A stretch of DNA of 35,391 nt from Maribacter sp. Lineage in GTDB: Bacteria; Bacteroidota; Bacteroidia; Flavobacteriales; Flavobacteriaceae. A program made the translations under genes and the position numbers. Every line of letters begins with the position of its first letter. Position 1 is the first letter of the stretch. The notes below the pieces were generated by a model. That model saw nothing but the letters and a program-made list of their open reading frames with translations. It made no database searches and had not been told where the DNA came from. Below, in pieces: positions 25,582-32,793 of the stretch. The stretch is from contig JAHDDP010000032.1 of assembly GCA_020629285.1 (NCBI GenBank), forward strand, positions 1-35,391. The letters run 5' to 3'.

Positions 25582-25944
25582 ATGCATGTACTAACAGAAC
25601 AAGAACTTCATAATTTAGCCATGAATATTGTTGGAAAACAATTGGAAGAAGAAGGTTTTGAATTTTTAGCGGTAAACAGTGAATTGCGTAAGAATCCACA
25701 ATTTGTGTGTACTAAAGATAAAAAGATGCGCTTTGTTGTGGTAAAGGCTATTGAATACCCCGGCGACCCAAAGGATATGGACTTCTTTATGTCTGACCTT
25801 AAAAAAATGAAGGATCATGCCATTAAATTTGAAGCTACCACATTTTATGCAGGGGTAGGTTTGGTCAATGCTACAGATCATAATTTACCAGTTTACTTGA
25901 ACGAAGAATATATAGTGGACTATGATGGTCTGGTTGAGATATGA
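25582..25944 (+). CDS. Uncharacterised protein between nqrF and apbE, candidate Nqr accessory factor
   Basis: This 120-residue soluble acidic protein has no signal peptide, membrane span or cysteine cluster. I recall close relatives in flavobacteria sitting at the end of nqr operons and sometimes labelled as an NqrF subunit. It has none of NqrF's ferredoxin, FAD or NADH motifs, so that label looks wrong. The stretch GFEFLAVNSELRKNPQFV...MRFVVVKA (residues 25-56) loosely resembles the YraN/PD-(D/E)xK core, in which a beta hairpin ends in FVEVK. Here the catalytic acidic residues are not in place, so if related it would be a degenerate fold. It overlaps apbE by 4 bases (ATGA), which argues for a shared role. 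The function is unknown. Confidence 0.85.
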   Translation: MHVLTEQELHNLAMNIVGKQLEEEGFEFLAVNSELRKNPQFVCTKDKKMRFVVVKAIEYPGDPKDMDFFMSDLKKMKDHAIKFEATTFYAGVGLVNATDHNLPVYLNEEYIVDYDGLVEI

Positions 25945-26954
25945 AAACATACATTTTAGCTATTTTGGTAACTGTAGGATCTTTACAGTCATGTAAACAG
26001 GATAAGACAGATTACATACGCAATCAGAATACTGGAGGGGCATTAGGCACTTCTTATAGTATTATTTCTATTACACCTGAAGTGATGGATTTACAACAAG
26101 AGATTGACTCTGTATTTGCTGTAGTAAATCAATCTTTGTCAACCTATATTCCCGAGTCCGATATTTCTAGAATTAATAGCGGAGATACTACCGTTGTTGT
26201 CGATAAAATGTTTCAGGAGGTTTTGGATCTATCTAAATCCATACATCAAGAAACTAACGGTTTCTTTGATCCTACAGTAGGTACGTTGGTCAACGCCTGG
26301 GGTTTTGGGCCTGAACGCCAAATCTCTATGGACAGTTTAAAAATAGATAGTTTGTTAAACTTTGTTGGGTTAAATAAAATTACATTAGATGATAATCATC
26401 GTATAGTAAAAGCTAATCCTAATATCTACTTAGACTTTAACGCTATTGCGAAAGGATATGCTATAGACAGGTTAGCGGCAATGTTAGATGCTAAGGATAT
26501 TGAGAATTATCTTATAGAAGTAGGTGGTGAATTGGTTGCAAAAGGCAAAAACACGATTAAAGATAAGTTTTGGACAGTTGGCATTGATGATCCTGAAATG
26601 GAAGGGAGTAGAGCTACTAAAATTTTAATTCATTTAAACGATAAAGCATTAGCTTCTTCAGGTAATTACCGTAAGTATAGGGTAGATGAAGAAACCGGTA
26701 AAAAGTTTGTGCATACCGTAAATCCAATAACAGGATACACACAAATTTCAAACACGCTTGCGGTAACCGTATTGGCTGATAATTGTGCTACTGCCGATGC
26801 TTATGCAACTGCATTTATGGCGATGAATCTAGATGAAGCGTTTAAACTTATTAATGAAAATGAAAAGTTAGAAGCTTATATCATTTATATAGATGAGAAT
26901 GGTATTACAAAAGAGTATTCAACAGAAGGTTTTAAATCGGTAGTAGTTAAATAG
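25941..26954 (+). CDS. apbE: FAD:protein FMN transferase, lipoprotein
   Basis: ApbE attaches FMN from FAD through a phosphoester bond to threonines of NqrB and NqrC on the periplasmic side. The 337-residue protein starts with a lipoprotein signal (MKTYILAILVTVGSLQSC, lipid on Cys18). Catalytic-domain motifs are GTSYSI, the flavin-binding YLDFNAIAKGYAIDRL, LIEVGGELVAKG, KFVHTVNPITGYTQIS and the Mg2+ site NCATADAYATAFMAM. Its position after the nqr operon fits its known role. The start overlaps the preceding stop as ATGA. Its TAG stop abuts that of the convergent methyltransferase. Confidence 0.95.
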   Translation: MKTYILAILVTVGSLQSCKQDKTDYIRNQNTGGALGTSYSIISITPEVMDLQQEIDSVFAVVNQSLSTYIPESDISRINSGDTTVVVDKMFQEVLDLSKSIHQETNGFFDPTVGTLVNAWGFGPERQISMDSLKIDSLLNFVGLNKITLDDNHRIVKANPNIYLDFNAIAKGYAIDRLAAMLDAKDIENYLIEVGGELVAKGKNTIKDKFWTVGIDDPEMEGSRATKILIHLNDKALASSGNYRKYRVDEETGKKFVHTVNPITGYTQISNTLAVTVLADNCATADAYATAFMAMNLDEAFKLINENEKLEAYIIYIDENGITKEYSTEGFKSVVVK

Positions 26955-27719
26955 CTATTTTTTTACAAGGGGAATAATTTCTCCCGGGGCTAAACGATAT
27001 CTATCTATTTTTTCTTGGCTCATAATTTTGGTATAATCTATTTCTTCTACCTTAAAACCAATATCTCTTAGTTTATCAAAGTAATCTCTACCATAAATAC
27101 GAACATGGTCATATTGGCCAAATATTTTAGCACGTTCAACTTTATCGGTTATGGTATCATCTTCAAATGTCGCTTCTCTGTTTAAATCTTGCGGAATTTG
27201 AAAAATACCCCAACCACCAGGTTTAAGAATTCTATATAATTCAGACATTGCTTTCGTGTCATCTGGTATATGCTCTAATACATGGTTACATAGAATAACA
27301 TCAAATGTATTATCATCAAATGGTAGGTTGCAAATATCTGCCTTGACGTCTGCCAATGGTGAATTAAGGTCTGTGGTAACGTAATTAAGATTCTTTAGTT
27401 TTCTAAATCTTTTATAGAAAGCTTGCTCTGGTGCAAAATGCAATACATGCAGGGGAGCTGTAAAAAAATCGGTCTCCTCTTTCAAGAATAACCACAGCAA
27501 GCGATGACGTTCTAAAGATAGGGTGGAAGGAGAAAGTACATTTTCTCTCGGACTTTCATATCCATAAGGTAAAAAGCTACGAAAAGTATTTCCGTCAATA
27601 GGGTCTTCGTAGGTGTTACCTCGGTAATATGCTTTAAAAAAAGGCTTAACCAAATAGCTAAGGGAAATTAATACAGGCCTTGGAACAAGGTTAAGAAAAA
27701 ATTTAAAAATTTTCTTCAT
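26955..27719 (-). CDS. Class I SAM-dependent methyltransferase, substrate unknown
   Basis: This 254-residue protein has a Methyltransf_11-type core: ADICNLPFDDNTFDVILCNH, VLEHIPDDTKAMSELYRILK and PGGWGIFQIPQ are motifs II to III. Motif I is unusual. Instead of a GxGxG loop it reads VLHFAPEQAFYKRFR, a variant I associate with Bacteroidota sugar- or lipid-related methyltransferases. An N-terminal segment of about 35 residues is basic and hydrophobic and may contact the membrane. It is the last gene of gpmI > map > this gene, 9 bases after map. The target is unknown. Confidence 0.85.
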   Translation of the reverse strand: MKKIFKFFLNLVPRPVLISLSYLVKPFFKAYYRGNTYEDPIDGNTFRSFLPYGYESPRENVLSPSTLSLERHRLLWLFLKEETDFFTAPLHVLHFAPEQAFYKRFRKLKNLNYVTTDLNSPLADVKADICNLPFDDNTFDVILCNHVLEHIPDDTKAMSELYRILKPGGWGIFQIPQDLNREATFEDDTITDKVERAKIFGQYDHVRIYGRDYFDKLRDIGFKVEEIDYTKIMSQEKIDRYRLAPGEIIPLVKK

Positions 27720-27728
27720 CTGTATTTC

Positions 27729-28547
27729 CTAACTTTTCATGGTAGAAGAAGTAAACTCATCTTCCTCATCACTTACAATACCTAAAGCGTCATAAATGTA
27801 TTTGAAGGTAGAAAGTAACTCTGGTTTTCCGTTTACAATAGCAACATCATGTTCAAAGTGAGCGCTAGGTTTACCATCTGCCGTTAGAATTGTCCAACCA
27901 TCTTTAAGTTGTTTAATATTCTTTGTTCCCATGTTTGTCATAGGTTCAATGGCAACGGTCATTCCCTCAACAAATTTCTTTCCTCTGCCACGTCTTCCAT
28001 AATTTGGCATTTCTGGACCTTCGTGCATTTTTCTGCCAAGACCATGACCTACTAATTCTCGTACTACACCATAACCGTGGTCTTCAGTGAATTTTTGGAT
28101 AGCATATCCAACATCACCCACACGGTTACCAACTTTAAATTCTCGTATACCAACATACAACGATTTTTTAGTGACCTCAAGTAGTTTTTCAATTTCAGGA
28201 CTAACTTCTCCTACCTTAAAAGTATACGCATGATCCCCGTAGAATTCATTTTTCAACGCTCCGCAATCAATAGAAATAATATCCCCTTCAACCAAAGGGT
28301 TGTTATTAGGAATACCATGTACAACCTGAGCATTCGGGCTCATACATAGAGAATTAGGAAAATCGTATAGACCTAAGAAACCTGGTACTGCACCATGGTC
28401 TCGAATAAAAGTTTCAGCCAAAGCGTCTAGCTGTAGTGTGGTAACTCCTGGTTTAACCTCAGAGGCAATCATTCCTAAAGTTTTAGAAACGATTAATGCG
28501 CTTTCACGCATTAATTCAATTTCTTCGGCTGTTTTTAATTTTATCAT
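27729..28547 (-). CDS. map: Type I methionine aminopeptidase
   Basis: Map removes the initiator methionine from nascent proteins. The 272-residue enzyme has the pita-bread fold with all five metal ligands: the Asp residues in ISIDCGALKN and FYGDHAYTF, the His in LVGHGLGRKMHEGP, and the Glu residues in VAIEPMTNMG and SAHFEHDVAIV. It lacks the N-terminal zinc-finger extension, so it is subtype Ia. It lies 30 bases after gpmI and 9 before the methyltransferase gene. About 20 acidic and serine-rich residues at the C-terminus (SDEEDEFTSSTMKS) extend past the catalytic core. Confidence 0.96.
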   Translation of the reverse strand: MIKLKTAEEIELMRESALIVSKTLGMIASEVKPGVTTLQLDALAETFIRDHGAVPGFLGLYDFPNSLCMSPNAQVVHGIPNNNPLVEGDIISIDCGALKNEFYGDHAYTFKVGEVSPEIEKLLEVTKKSLYVGIREFKVGNRVGDVGYAIQKFTEDHGYGVVRELVGHGLGRKMHEGPEMPNYGRRGRGKKFVEGMTVAIEPMTNMGTKNIKQLKDGWTILTADGKPSAHFEHDVAIVNGKPELLSTFKYIYDALGIVSDEEDEFTSSTMKS

Positions 28548-28577
28548 AAAATGTTATCCTTTCTAATGTGTCTAAAT

Positions 28578-30095
28578 TTATACCAACGAGTTTTGGGTCA
28601 TAAATTCAGACTTTTCTACACCTATCAATTTCAAAATTGTAGGTGCAATATCACCTAAAACACCATCTTTGATTTGGTGAATGTCTTTATCCACTAAAAT
28701 TAATGGAACAGGGTTGGTCGTGTGCGCTGTATTAGGGGTGCCGTCTTTGTTTACCATTGTTTCGCAATTACCATGATCTGCAATAACGATAACAGAGTAA
28801 TCATTATCTATAGCCGCCGTAATAACGTCTTTAGCACATTCGTCTACCGTTTCGCAAGCTTTTATTGCAGCCTCCATAACACCTGTATGACCAACCATAT
28901 CTGGGTTTGCGAAGTTTAAGCAAACAAAATCCACTTCTCCTTTTTGAATTTCAGGAATAATTTTATCCCTAATTTCATAAGCACTCATTTCTGGCTGAAG
29001 GTCATAAGTAGCAACTTTTGGCGATGGGCATAAAATACGCGATTCGCCTTCAAAAGGAACTTCTCTACCACCATTGAAAAAGAAAGTAACATGAGGGTAC
29101 TTCTCTGTTTCGGCAATACGTATTTGTTTTTTACCAGCATTGGCTAAAACCTCTCCTAATGTCTCAACAATATTATCTTTATTGTAAACAACGTGAACAT
29201 TATTGTAAGATTCGTCATAGTTTGTTAACGTAACATAATGCAAGTTCAATTTGTGCATGTTTTGTTCATGCATATCAACCTGACTTAATACTTGCGTCAA
29301 TTCTCTACCACGATCCGTTCTAAAATTAAAGAAAATAACAACATCATCTTCTTTTACAGAGGCTATAGGTGTGCCATCTGTATTGGTCATTACTATAGGT
29401 TTTATAAACTCATCTGTGATATCGGCATCATAATTCTTTTGAATAGTCTTACCAATGTCGGTAGATTTTTCACCTTCCGCATTTACAATAACATCATAAG
29501 CTTCTTTAACGCGCTCCCATCTTTTGTCGCGATCCATTGCGTAGTATCTACCAATAACCGTGGCTAGTTTTGTGTTTTTGTCAGCACCATAATGTACAAT
29601 ATCCTCTAAAAAACCTTTTCCACTTTTTGGGTCAACATCCCTACCGTCGGTAAATGCATGTAGGTACATGTTCTCAACTCCAGATTCTTTGCCCGCAGCA
29701 ATCAACCCTTTAATGTGATTGGTATGGCTATGAACACCACCATCACTTAAAAGACCTAAGAAATGAACATCTTTATTGTTGTTTTTAGCATATTCAAAAG
29801 CGCTCTTTAAAACAGGTTCAGAACTTAACGTATTCTCTTTTACCGCCTTATTGATTTTAGCCAAATCTTGATACACGATTCTACCCGCACCTAAATTCAT
29901 ATGACCAACTTCGCTGTTGCCCATTTGTCCTTCAGGTAGCCCAACATTCATACCATCTGTTAGAAGGTTGGAATTAGCGTATTTGGTATATAGACTATCT
30001 ATGAAAGGAGTATTGGCTTTATCTACGGCAGATACAGATGGATCAGGAGATTTACCCCAGCCATCTAATATCATTAAGATTACTTTTTTGTTCAT
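28578..30095 (-). CDS. gpmI: 2,3-bisphosphoglycerate-independent phosphoglycerate mutase
   Basis: GpmI interconverts 3- and 2-phosphoglycerate in glycolysis through a phosphoserine intermediate, using two Mn2+ ions. The 505-residue protein has metal site MILDGWGKSP (Asp11), catalytic Ser61 in GQMGNSEVGHMNLGAGR, the phosphate-binding LSDGGVHSHTNH and FTDGRDVDP, the substrate loop FFNFRTDRGRELT, and the C-terminal metal ligands CLNFANPDMVGHTG and IVIADHGNCETM. It is complete and heads the gpmI > map > methyltransferase unit. A TATTTTTG box at 30117-30124 gives a very short leader. Confidence 0.97.
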   Translation of the reverse strand: MNKKVILMILDGWGKSPDPSVSAVDKANTPFIDSLYTKYANSNLLTDGMNVGLPEGQMGNSEVGHMNLGAGRIVYQDLAKINKAVKENTLSSEPVLKSAFEYAKNNNKDVHFLGLLSDGGVHSHTNHIKGLIAAGKESGVENMYLHAFTDGRDVDPKSGKGFLEDIVHYGADKNTKLATVIGRYYAMDRDKRWERVKEAYDVIVNAEGEKSTDIGKTIQKNYDADITDEFIKPIVMTNTDGTPIASVKEDDVVIFFNFRTDRGRELTQVLSQVDMHEQNMHKLNLHYVTLTNYDESYNNVHVVYNKDNIVETLGEVLANAGKKQIRIAETEKYPHVTFFFNGGREVPFEGESRILCPSPKVATYDLQPEMSAYEIRDKIIPEIQKGEVDFVCLNFANPDMVGHTGVMEAAIKACETVDECAKDVITAAIDNDYSVIVIADHGNCETMVNKDGTPNTAHTTNPVPLILVDKDIHQIKDGVLGDIAPTILKLIGVEKSEFMTQNSLV

Positions 30096-30116
30096 CTTCT
30101 TTAGGTTTTAAGAGTA

Positions 30117-30124
30117 CAAAAATA
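30117..30124 (-). promoter_or_regulatory. -7 box TATTTTTG upstream of gpmI
   Basis: An exact TAnnTTTG match on the minus strand, 22 bases before the gpmI ATG, implying a leader of about 15 nt. No -33 TTTG at the expected spacing. Confidence 0.5.
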
Positions 30125-30210
30125 CTATGATTTGCCAAGTTAAGCTATTAGATTGTCTACCTTTTTTGTTTTCGCGGCATAACGCAACAATTTTTCATTT
30201 TCAATGAAGA

Positions 30211-30240
30211 TTTGTTTGTTAAAGTTTAGTTATAACATTG
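30211..30240 (+). promoter_or_regulatory. Promoter of the ankyrin gene, TTTG-N18-TAACATTG
   Basis: TTTG (30211-30214) and TAACATTG (30233-30240) are 18 bases apart. The -7 box has one mismatch to TAnnTTTG. Transcription would start near 30245, so the TTG at 30238 cannot be the start codon and the ATG at 30319 is favoured. Confidence 0.5.
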
Positions 30241-30318
30241 TTAAAGGATGAAACAATTTGTGCTGATCGGCGTCTTTTAGGTGTACACTATTGTACTCAT
30301 CAATTAAAATCAATCATC

Positions 30319-30711
30319 ATGAAAAAAGTAATTCTAACATTATCTATGGTAGCTCTTACCATGGGTACAACTGTAATGGCTGCAGAAAAAACAAGAAACG
30401 CTTCAAGTTCTACGACAGAGCTTGTAAAAAAGGCAGAAATAAGTTCATTTTGTAAAGCGGTTATCAATGGCGATTTAGAAACCGTAAGTCGTTTAATTGA
30501 TTTGGGGGAAGATGTAAATCAGAAATCTTTAGGTATGACACCTGCCATGTTCGCTGCTCGTTATAATAAGGTAGCGGTATTGGAAATGCTCATTAATAAT
30601 GGGGCGGATTTAAAAATACAGAGCCGTCAAGGTCATACCGCCAAACGTTACGCCGAACTATCTAACGCGAAAGAGGCATTGGATGTAATTAACGCTGCAA
30701 CAGGAAGCTAG
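30319..30711 (+). CDS. Small exported ankyrin-repeat protein
   Basis: From ATG 30319 the protein is 130 residues with a clear signal peptide (MKKVILTLSMVALTMGTTVMA). After a short linker it has an ankyrin segment: SFCKAVINGDLETVSRLIDL, GEDVNQKSLGMTPAMFAARY and NKVAVLEMLINNGADLKIQS, about two full repeats plus a cap helix (HTAKRYAELSNAKEALDVI). Ankyrin repeats are protein-binding scaffolds, so a periplasmic partner is likely but unknown. A promoter at 30211-30240 and a terminator at 30733-30766 make it a single-gene unit. Confidence 0.85.
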   Translation: MKKVILTLSMVALTMGTTVMAAEKTRNASSSTTELVKKAEISSFCKAVINGDLETVSRLIDLGEDVNQKSLGMTPAMFAARYNKVAVLEMLINNGADLKIQSRQGHTAKRYAELSNAKEALDVINAATGS

Positions 30712-30732
30712 CTTTATATTTTTAAAATAACT

Positions 30733-30766
30733 AAAGGGCTCAATGAAATTTCATTGAGCCCTTTTT
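30733..30766. terminator. Intrinsic terminator after the ankyrin gene
   Basis: AAAGGGCTCAATGAAA and TTTCATTGAGCCCTTT form a perfect 32-base palindrome, which folds as a 14-bp stem with a 4-base loop and ends in a T tract. It is symmetric and may also stop the convergent small membrane protein gene. Confidence 0.88.
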
Positions 30767-30818
30767 AATACTACGAGATTCTACTTCAAATAGTGTTCAG
30801 GTAAAAGAGTAAAACGCG

Positions 30819-30986
30819 TTAAAAATCAAATCCATTTGCTGCTCTGACAACAAAGGCATACAGTGCCGAAAATATCATTAGGGCACAAAATACAGAGTAG
30901 ACTTTTAAAAATGTAACCAATACTACTGGTCTACAGTTTTCAAACGCCTGCACGTACAAGTTCTTGAAATGTGTAATTGTTCCCAT
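30819..30986 (-). CDS. 55-residue membrane protein, DUF6747-like
   Basis: Reading leftward from ATG at 30986-30984 gives an uninterrupted 55-codon frame beginning MGTITHFKNLYVQAFENC and ending ALYAFVVRAANGFDF. A hydrophobic helix spans about residues 21-47 (VVLVTFLKVYSVFCALMIFS and following residues). The N-terminal FKNLYVQAF, the central Phe/Tyr/Ala-rich helix and the terminal Gly-Phe match my memory of DUF6747, a family of flavobacterial proteins of this size with no known function. The frame is shorter than usual gene-finding cut-offs. A -7 box (31059-31066) and an inverted repeat (30999-31015) lie upstream. Confidence 0.75.
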   Translation of the reverse strand: MGTITHFKNLYVQAFENCRPVVLVTFLKVYSVFCALMIFSALYAFVVRAANGFDF

Positions 30987-30998
30987 TATAGTGTTCTT

Positions 30999-31015
30999 CT
31001 ATGATTAAATCATAG
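30999..31015 (-). promoter_or_regulatory. 17-bp inverted repeat in the leader of the small membrane protein
   Basis: CTATGATT and AATCATAG flank a single A. As RNA it would fold with a 6-bp stem and 5-base loop 13 bases before the ATG, close enough to affect ribosome access. As DNA it could be an operator. Role unproven. Confidence 0.3.
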
Positions 31016-31058
31016 CTATAAAGGCAATTCAATATGGCAAAATAAGCTTGGGACTTGC

Positions 31059-31066
31059 CAAATGTA
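31059..31066 (-). promoter_or_regulatory. -7 box TACATTTG upstream of the small membrane protein
   Basis: An exact TAnnTTTG match on the minus strand, 73 bases before the ATG. No -33 TTTG is present. Confidence 0.4.
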
Positions 31067-31120
31067 AACAAATTTAATTGCGGGGAATAGTTGACTAGAC
31101 TAACTGTATAAAAAATCCGA

Positions 31121-31891
31121 TTAACCTTGGTTTTTATATTTGTCTATGGCTTCTTTGATTTTTTCAATTCTATTTTCGGGATCAGGGTGTGTACTTTGAA
31201 ATTCAGGAGTACGGTTTGGACCGGCAGCTGTTTTTAAAATTTCCATGACTTTGATCATTTCATAGGGGTCGTAACCAGATTGAATCATGAACAAAACTCC
31301 AAGTTCATCACTTTCTAATTCATCACCTCTACCATTTTTTAATAAGGTATTTTGACCGATGCTTCCTAGTATACTACCCATATCTCCAGCACCAACGGTT
31401 GCTCCCATTGTTGCAGTCTGCCAAGTTTGGCTATCGGCAATTCTCTCTGCTGAATGTCTACCTATTACATGACCTATTTCATGACCAAGAACTCCTGCTA
31501 GTTGAGCTTCGTTTAATTGTGAAAATAACGCATAGGTAATAAAACATTGCCCACCGGGTAATGCAAAAGCATTAATAGTTTGATCATCTGCCAATAAATG
31601 AAAATCATATTGGTAGGGAGTTTCTCTTGCTATACTGTTTTGTACTAATTTGTTGCCTACAGATTCTACAAAAGCCTGTAAACGTTGGTCAGGGTAGAGC
31701 CCGCCATGTTGCTGTGCCATTTCTGGAGCACTTTGTAGACCAATAGCAATTTCTTGGTCAGCAGACATGGTGATATGTTGGGAGCGACCGGTATAAGGGT
31801 TCTCTTCAGTATTACTACATTTTTGTATAAATGCAAAGGCAACAATGGCCAAACCGATAAATATTCTAATTTTCCAACTTCCTCTTCTCAT
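31121..31891 (-). CDS. M48-family metalloprotease, exported or membrane anchored
   Basis: This 256-residue zinc protease has the HExxH motif at residues 137-141 (VLGHEIGHVIGRHSAER) and the third ligand Glu191 in GDELESDELG. INAFALPGGQCFITYALF and SGYDPYEMIKVMEIL are typical of the BepA/LoiP-type periplasmic M48 branch, and there is no TPR tail. The N-terminus (KIRIFIGLAIVAFAFIQKCS) is a signal or anchor; Cys25 follows a lysine, which is not a normal lipobox, so lipidation is doubtful. Periplasmic relatives take part in outer-membrane protein quality control. It lies 39 bases after the M15 peptidase gene on the same strand. Confidence 0.9.
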   Translation of the reverse strand: MRRGSWKIRIFIGLAIVAFAFIQKCSNTEENPYTGRSQHITMSADQEIAIGLQSAPEMAQQHGGLYPDQRLQAFVESVGNKLVQNSIARETPYQYDFHLLADDQTINAFALPGGQCFITYALFSQLNEAQLAGVLGHEIGHVIGRHSAERIADSQTWQTATMGATVGAGDMGSILGSIGQNTLLKNGRGDELESDELGVLFMIQSGYDPYEMIKVMEILKTAAGPNRTPEFQSTHPDPENRIEKIKEAIDKYKNQG

Positions 31892-31930
31892 GGTAATGTG
31901 TTAAAGTACAGGTTCTAATGTACGAAATGC

Positions 31931-32665
31931 TTATAATAAGTTTCTATTGATGTCCAATATATTATTTTGAATATACGTTTTTAAAAAGTTCATGGTAAAA
32001 TGCTCTGCCCCATAATAATCTTCTCTAATTATAATTGAAGCAACGTTTTTACTTCTAAATTGTTCTAGCATTGGTACTGCTAGTGGTGCGTAGCTGTAAT
32101 GCCAAGGTTCATATTTAAAACCTCTTCTTTTTGGTTCGTCGGTGTAGACTAGAAAAAAGCCGTATGTTTCAGAATTTTCATCCATCCACTTTTTAAAATC
32201 TGCGTAGGGACCGTCACCTTCGTATTTATGGGGCACCAATACGTCTCCTTCCACTTTTCTATAGCCGTCTACAATATCAATGTCAGTACCCCAGTGATGT
32301 CTGCTGGTACCCGGTATTGTTGAGTATTCAATGATTTTGTCAATTGCATCTATAGGTTTCATACCATCATCGTCTGTATATTTTAAATACTTGCGTTCAA
32401 ATATAGCAGCCTGTCTATCATAGCTTCTAAAACTTGAAACTATTTTTAGGTCAATACCATCTTTATATGCGGCCTTCTTCATTTCTAGAAAAGCATCGTG
32501 AGCTTCTTTTCTAAGATTGATGTCCTTACCGTACAACTTAATATCTTCTTTGCCCATAAGTTCTAATATACCATACTCGGTTTCTTCTTGTATAAAAAAA
32601 CTAGGGGCTAGGGCAAGGGCTAAAGCTGCCGAACTACTTCTATTGATAAATGTTCTTCTCTGCAT
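31931..32665 (-). CDS. M15-family (VanY-like) D-alanyl-D-alanine carboxypeptidase, possible Tat substrate
   Basis: This is a 244-residue peptidase that probably trims D-Ala from peptidoglycan peptides in the periplasm. The M15B zinc motifs are intact: SRHHWGTDIDI (first His and Asp ligands) and KYEPWHYSYAP (catalytic Glu and third ligand His). The substrate-binding IVSSFRSYDRQAAIF is also visible. The N-terminus MQRRTFINRSSSAALALAL carries twin arginines followed by x-Phe-Ile and a mild hydrophobic stretch, consistent with Tat export. It precedes the M48 gene by 39 bases, and the two may form an envelope-maintenance unit. No clear -7 box was found. Confidence 0.9.
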   Translation of the reverse strand: MQRRTFINRSSSAALALALAPSFFIQEETEYGILELMGKEDIKLYGKDINLRKEAHDAFLEMKKAAYKDGIDLKIVSSFRSYDRQAAIFERKYLKYTDDDGMKPIDAIDKIIEYSTIPGTSRHHWGTDIDIVDGYRKVEGDVLVPHKYEGDGPYADFKKWMDENSETYGFFLVYTDEPKRRGFKYEPWHYSYAPLAVPMLEQFRSKNVASIIIREDYYGAEHFTMNFLKTYIQNNILDINRNLL

Positions 32666-32793
32666 AATTATATATTGTGTTATTCAATGCAAAAGATTTG
32701 CCAAACTAAACAAAAGATAAAAACTTTTGAAAGTAGTAAATCATATTATTATAAAGTAAAAGTAATGAATATTGATCGTATTGGAATTTACGA

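Noticed and set aside
30238-30318. Upstream TTG start for the ankyrin gene adding 27 residues
   Set aside because: The TTG lies inside the predicted -7 box and the added residues would destroy an otherwise typical signal peptide at the ATG at 30319.
31815-31891. Lipoprotein call for the M48 protease from Cys25
   Set aside because: The residues before the cysteine (IQK) do not fit a lipobox, since lysine at -1 is not accepted. A plain signal or anchor is safer.
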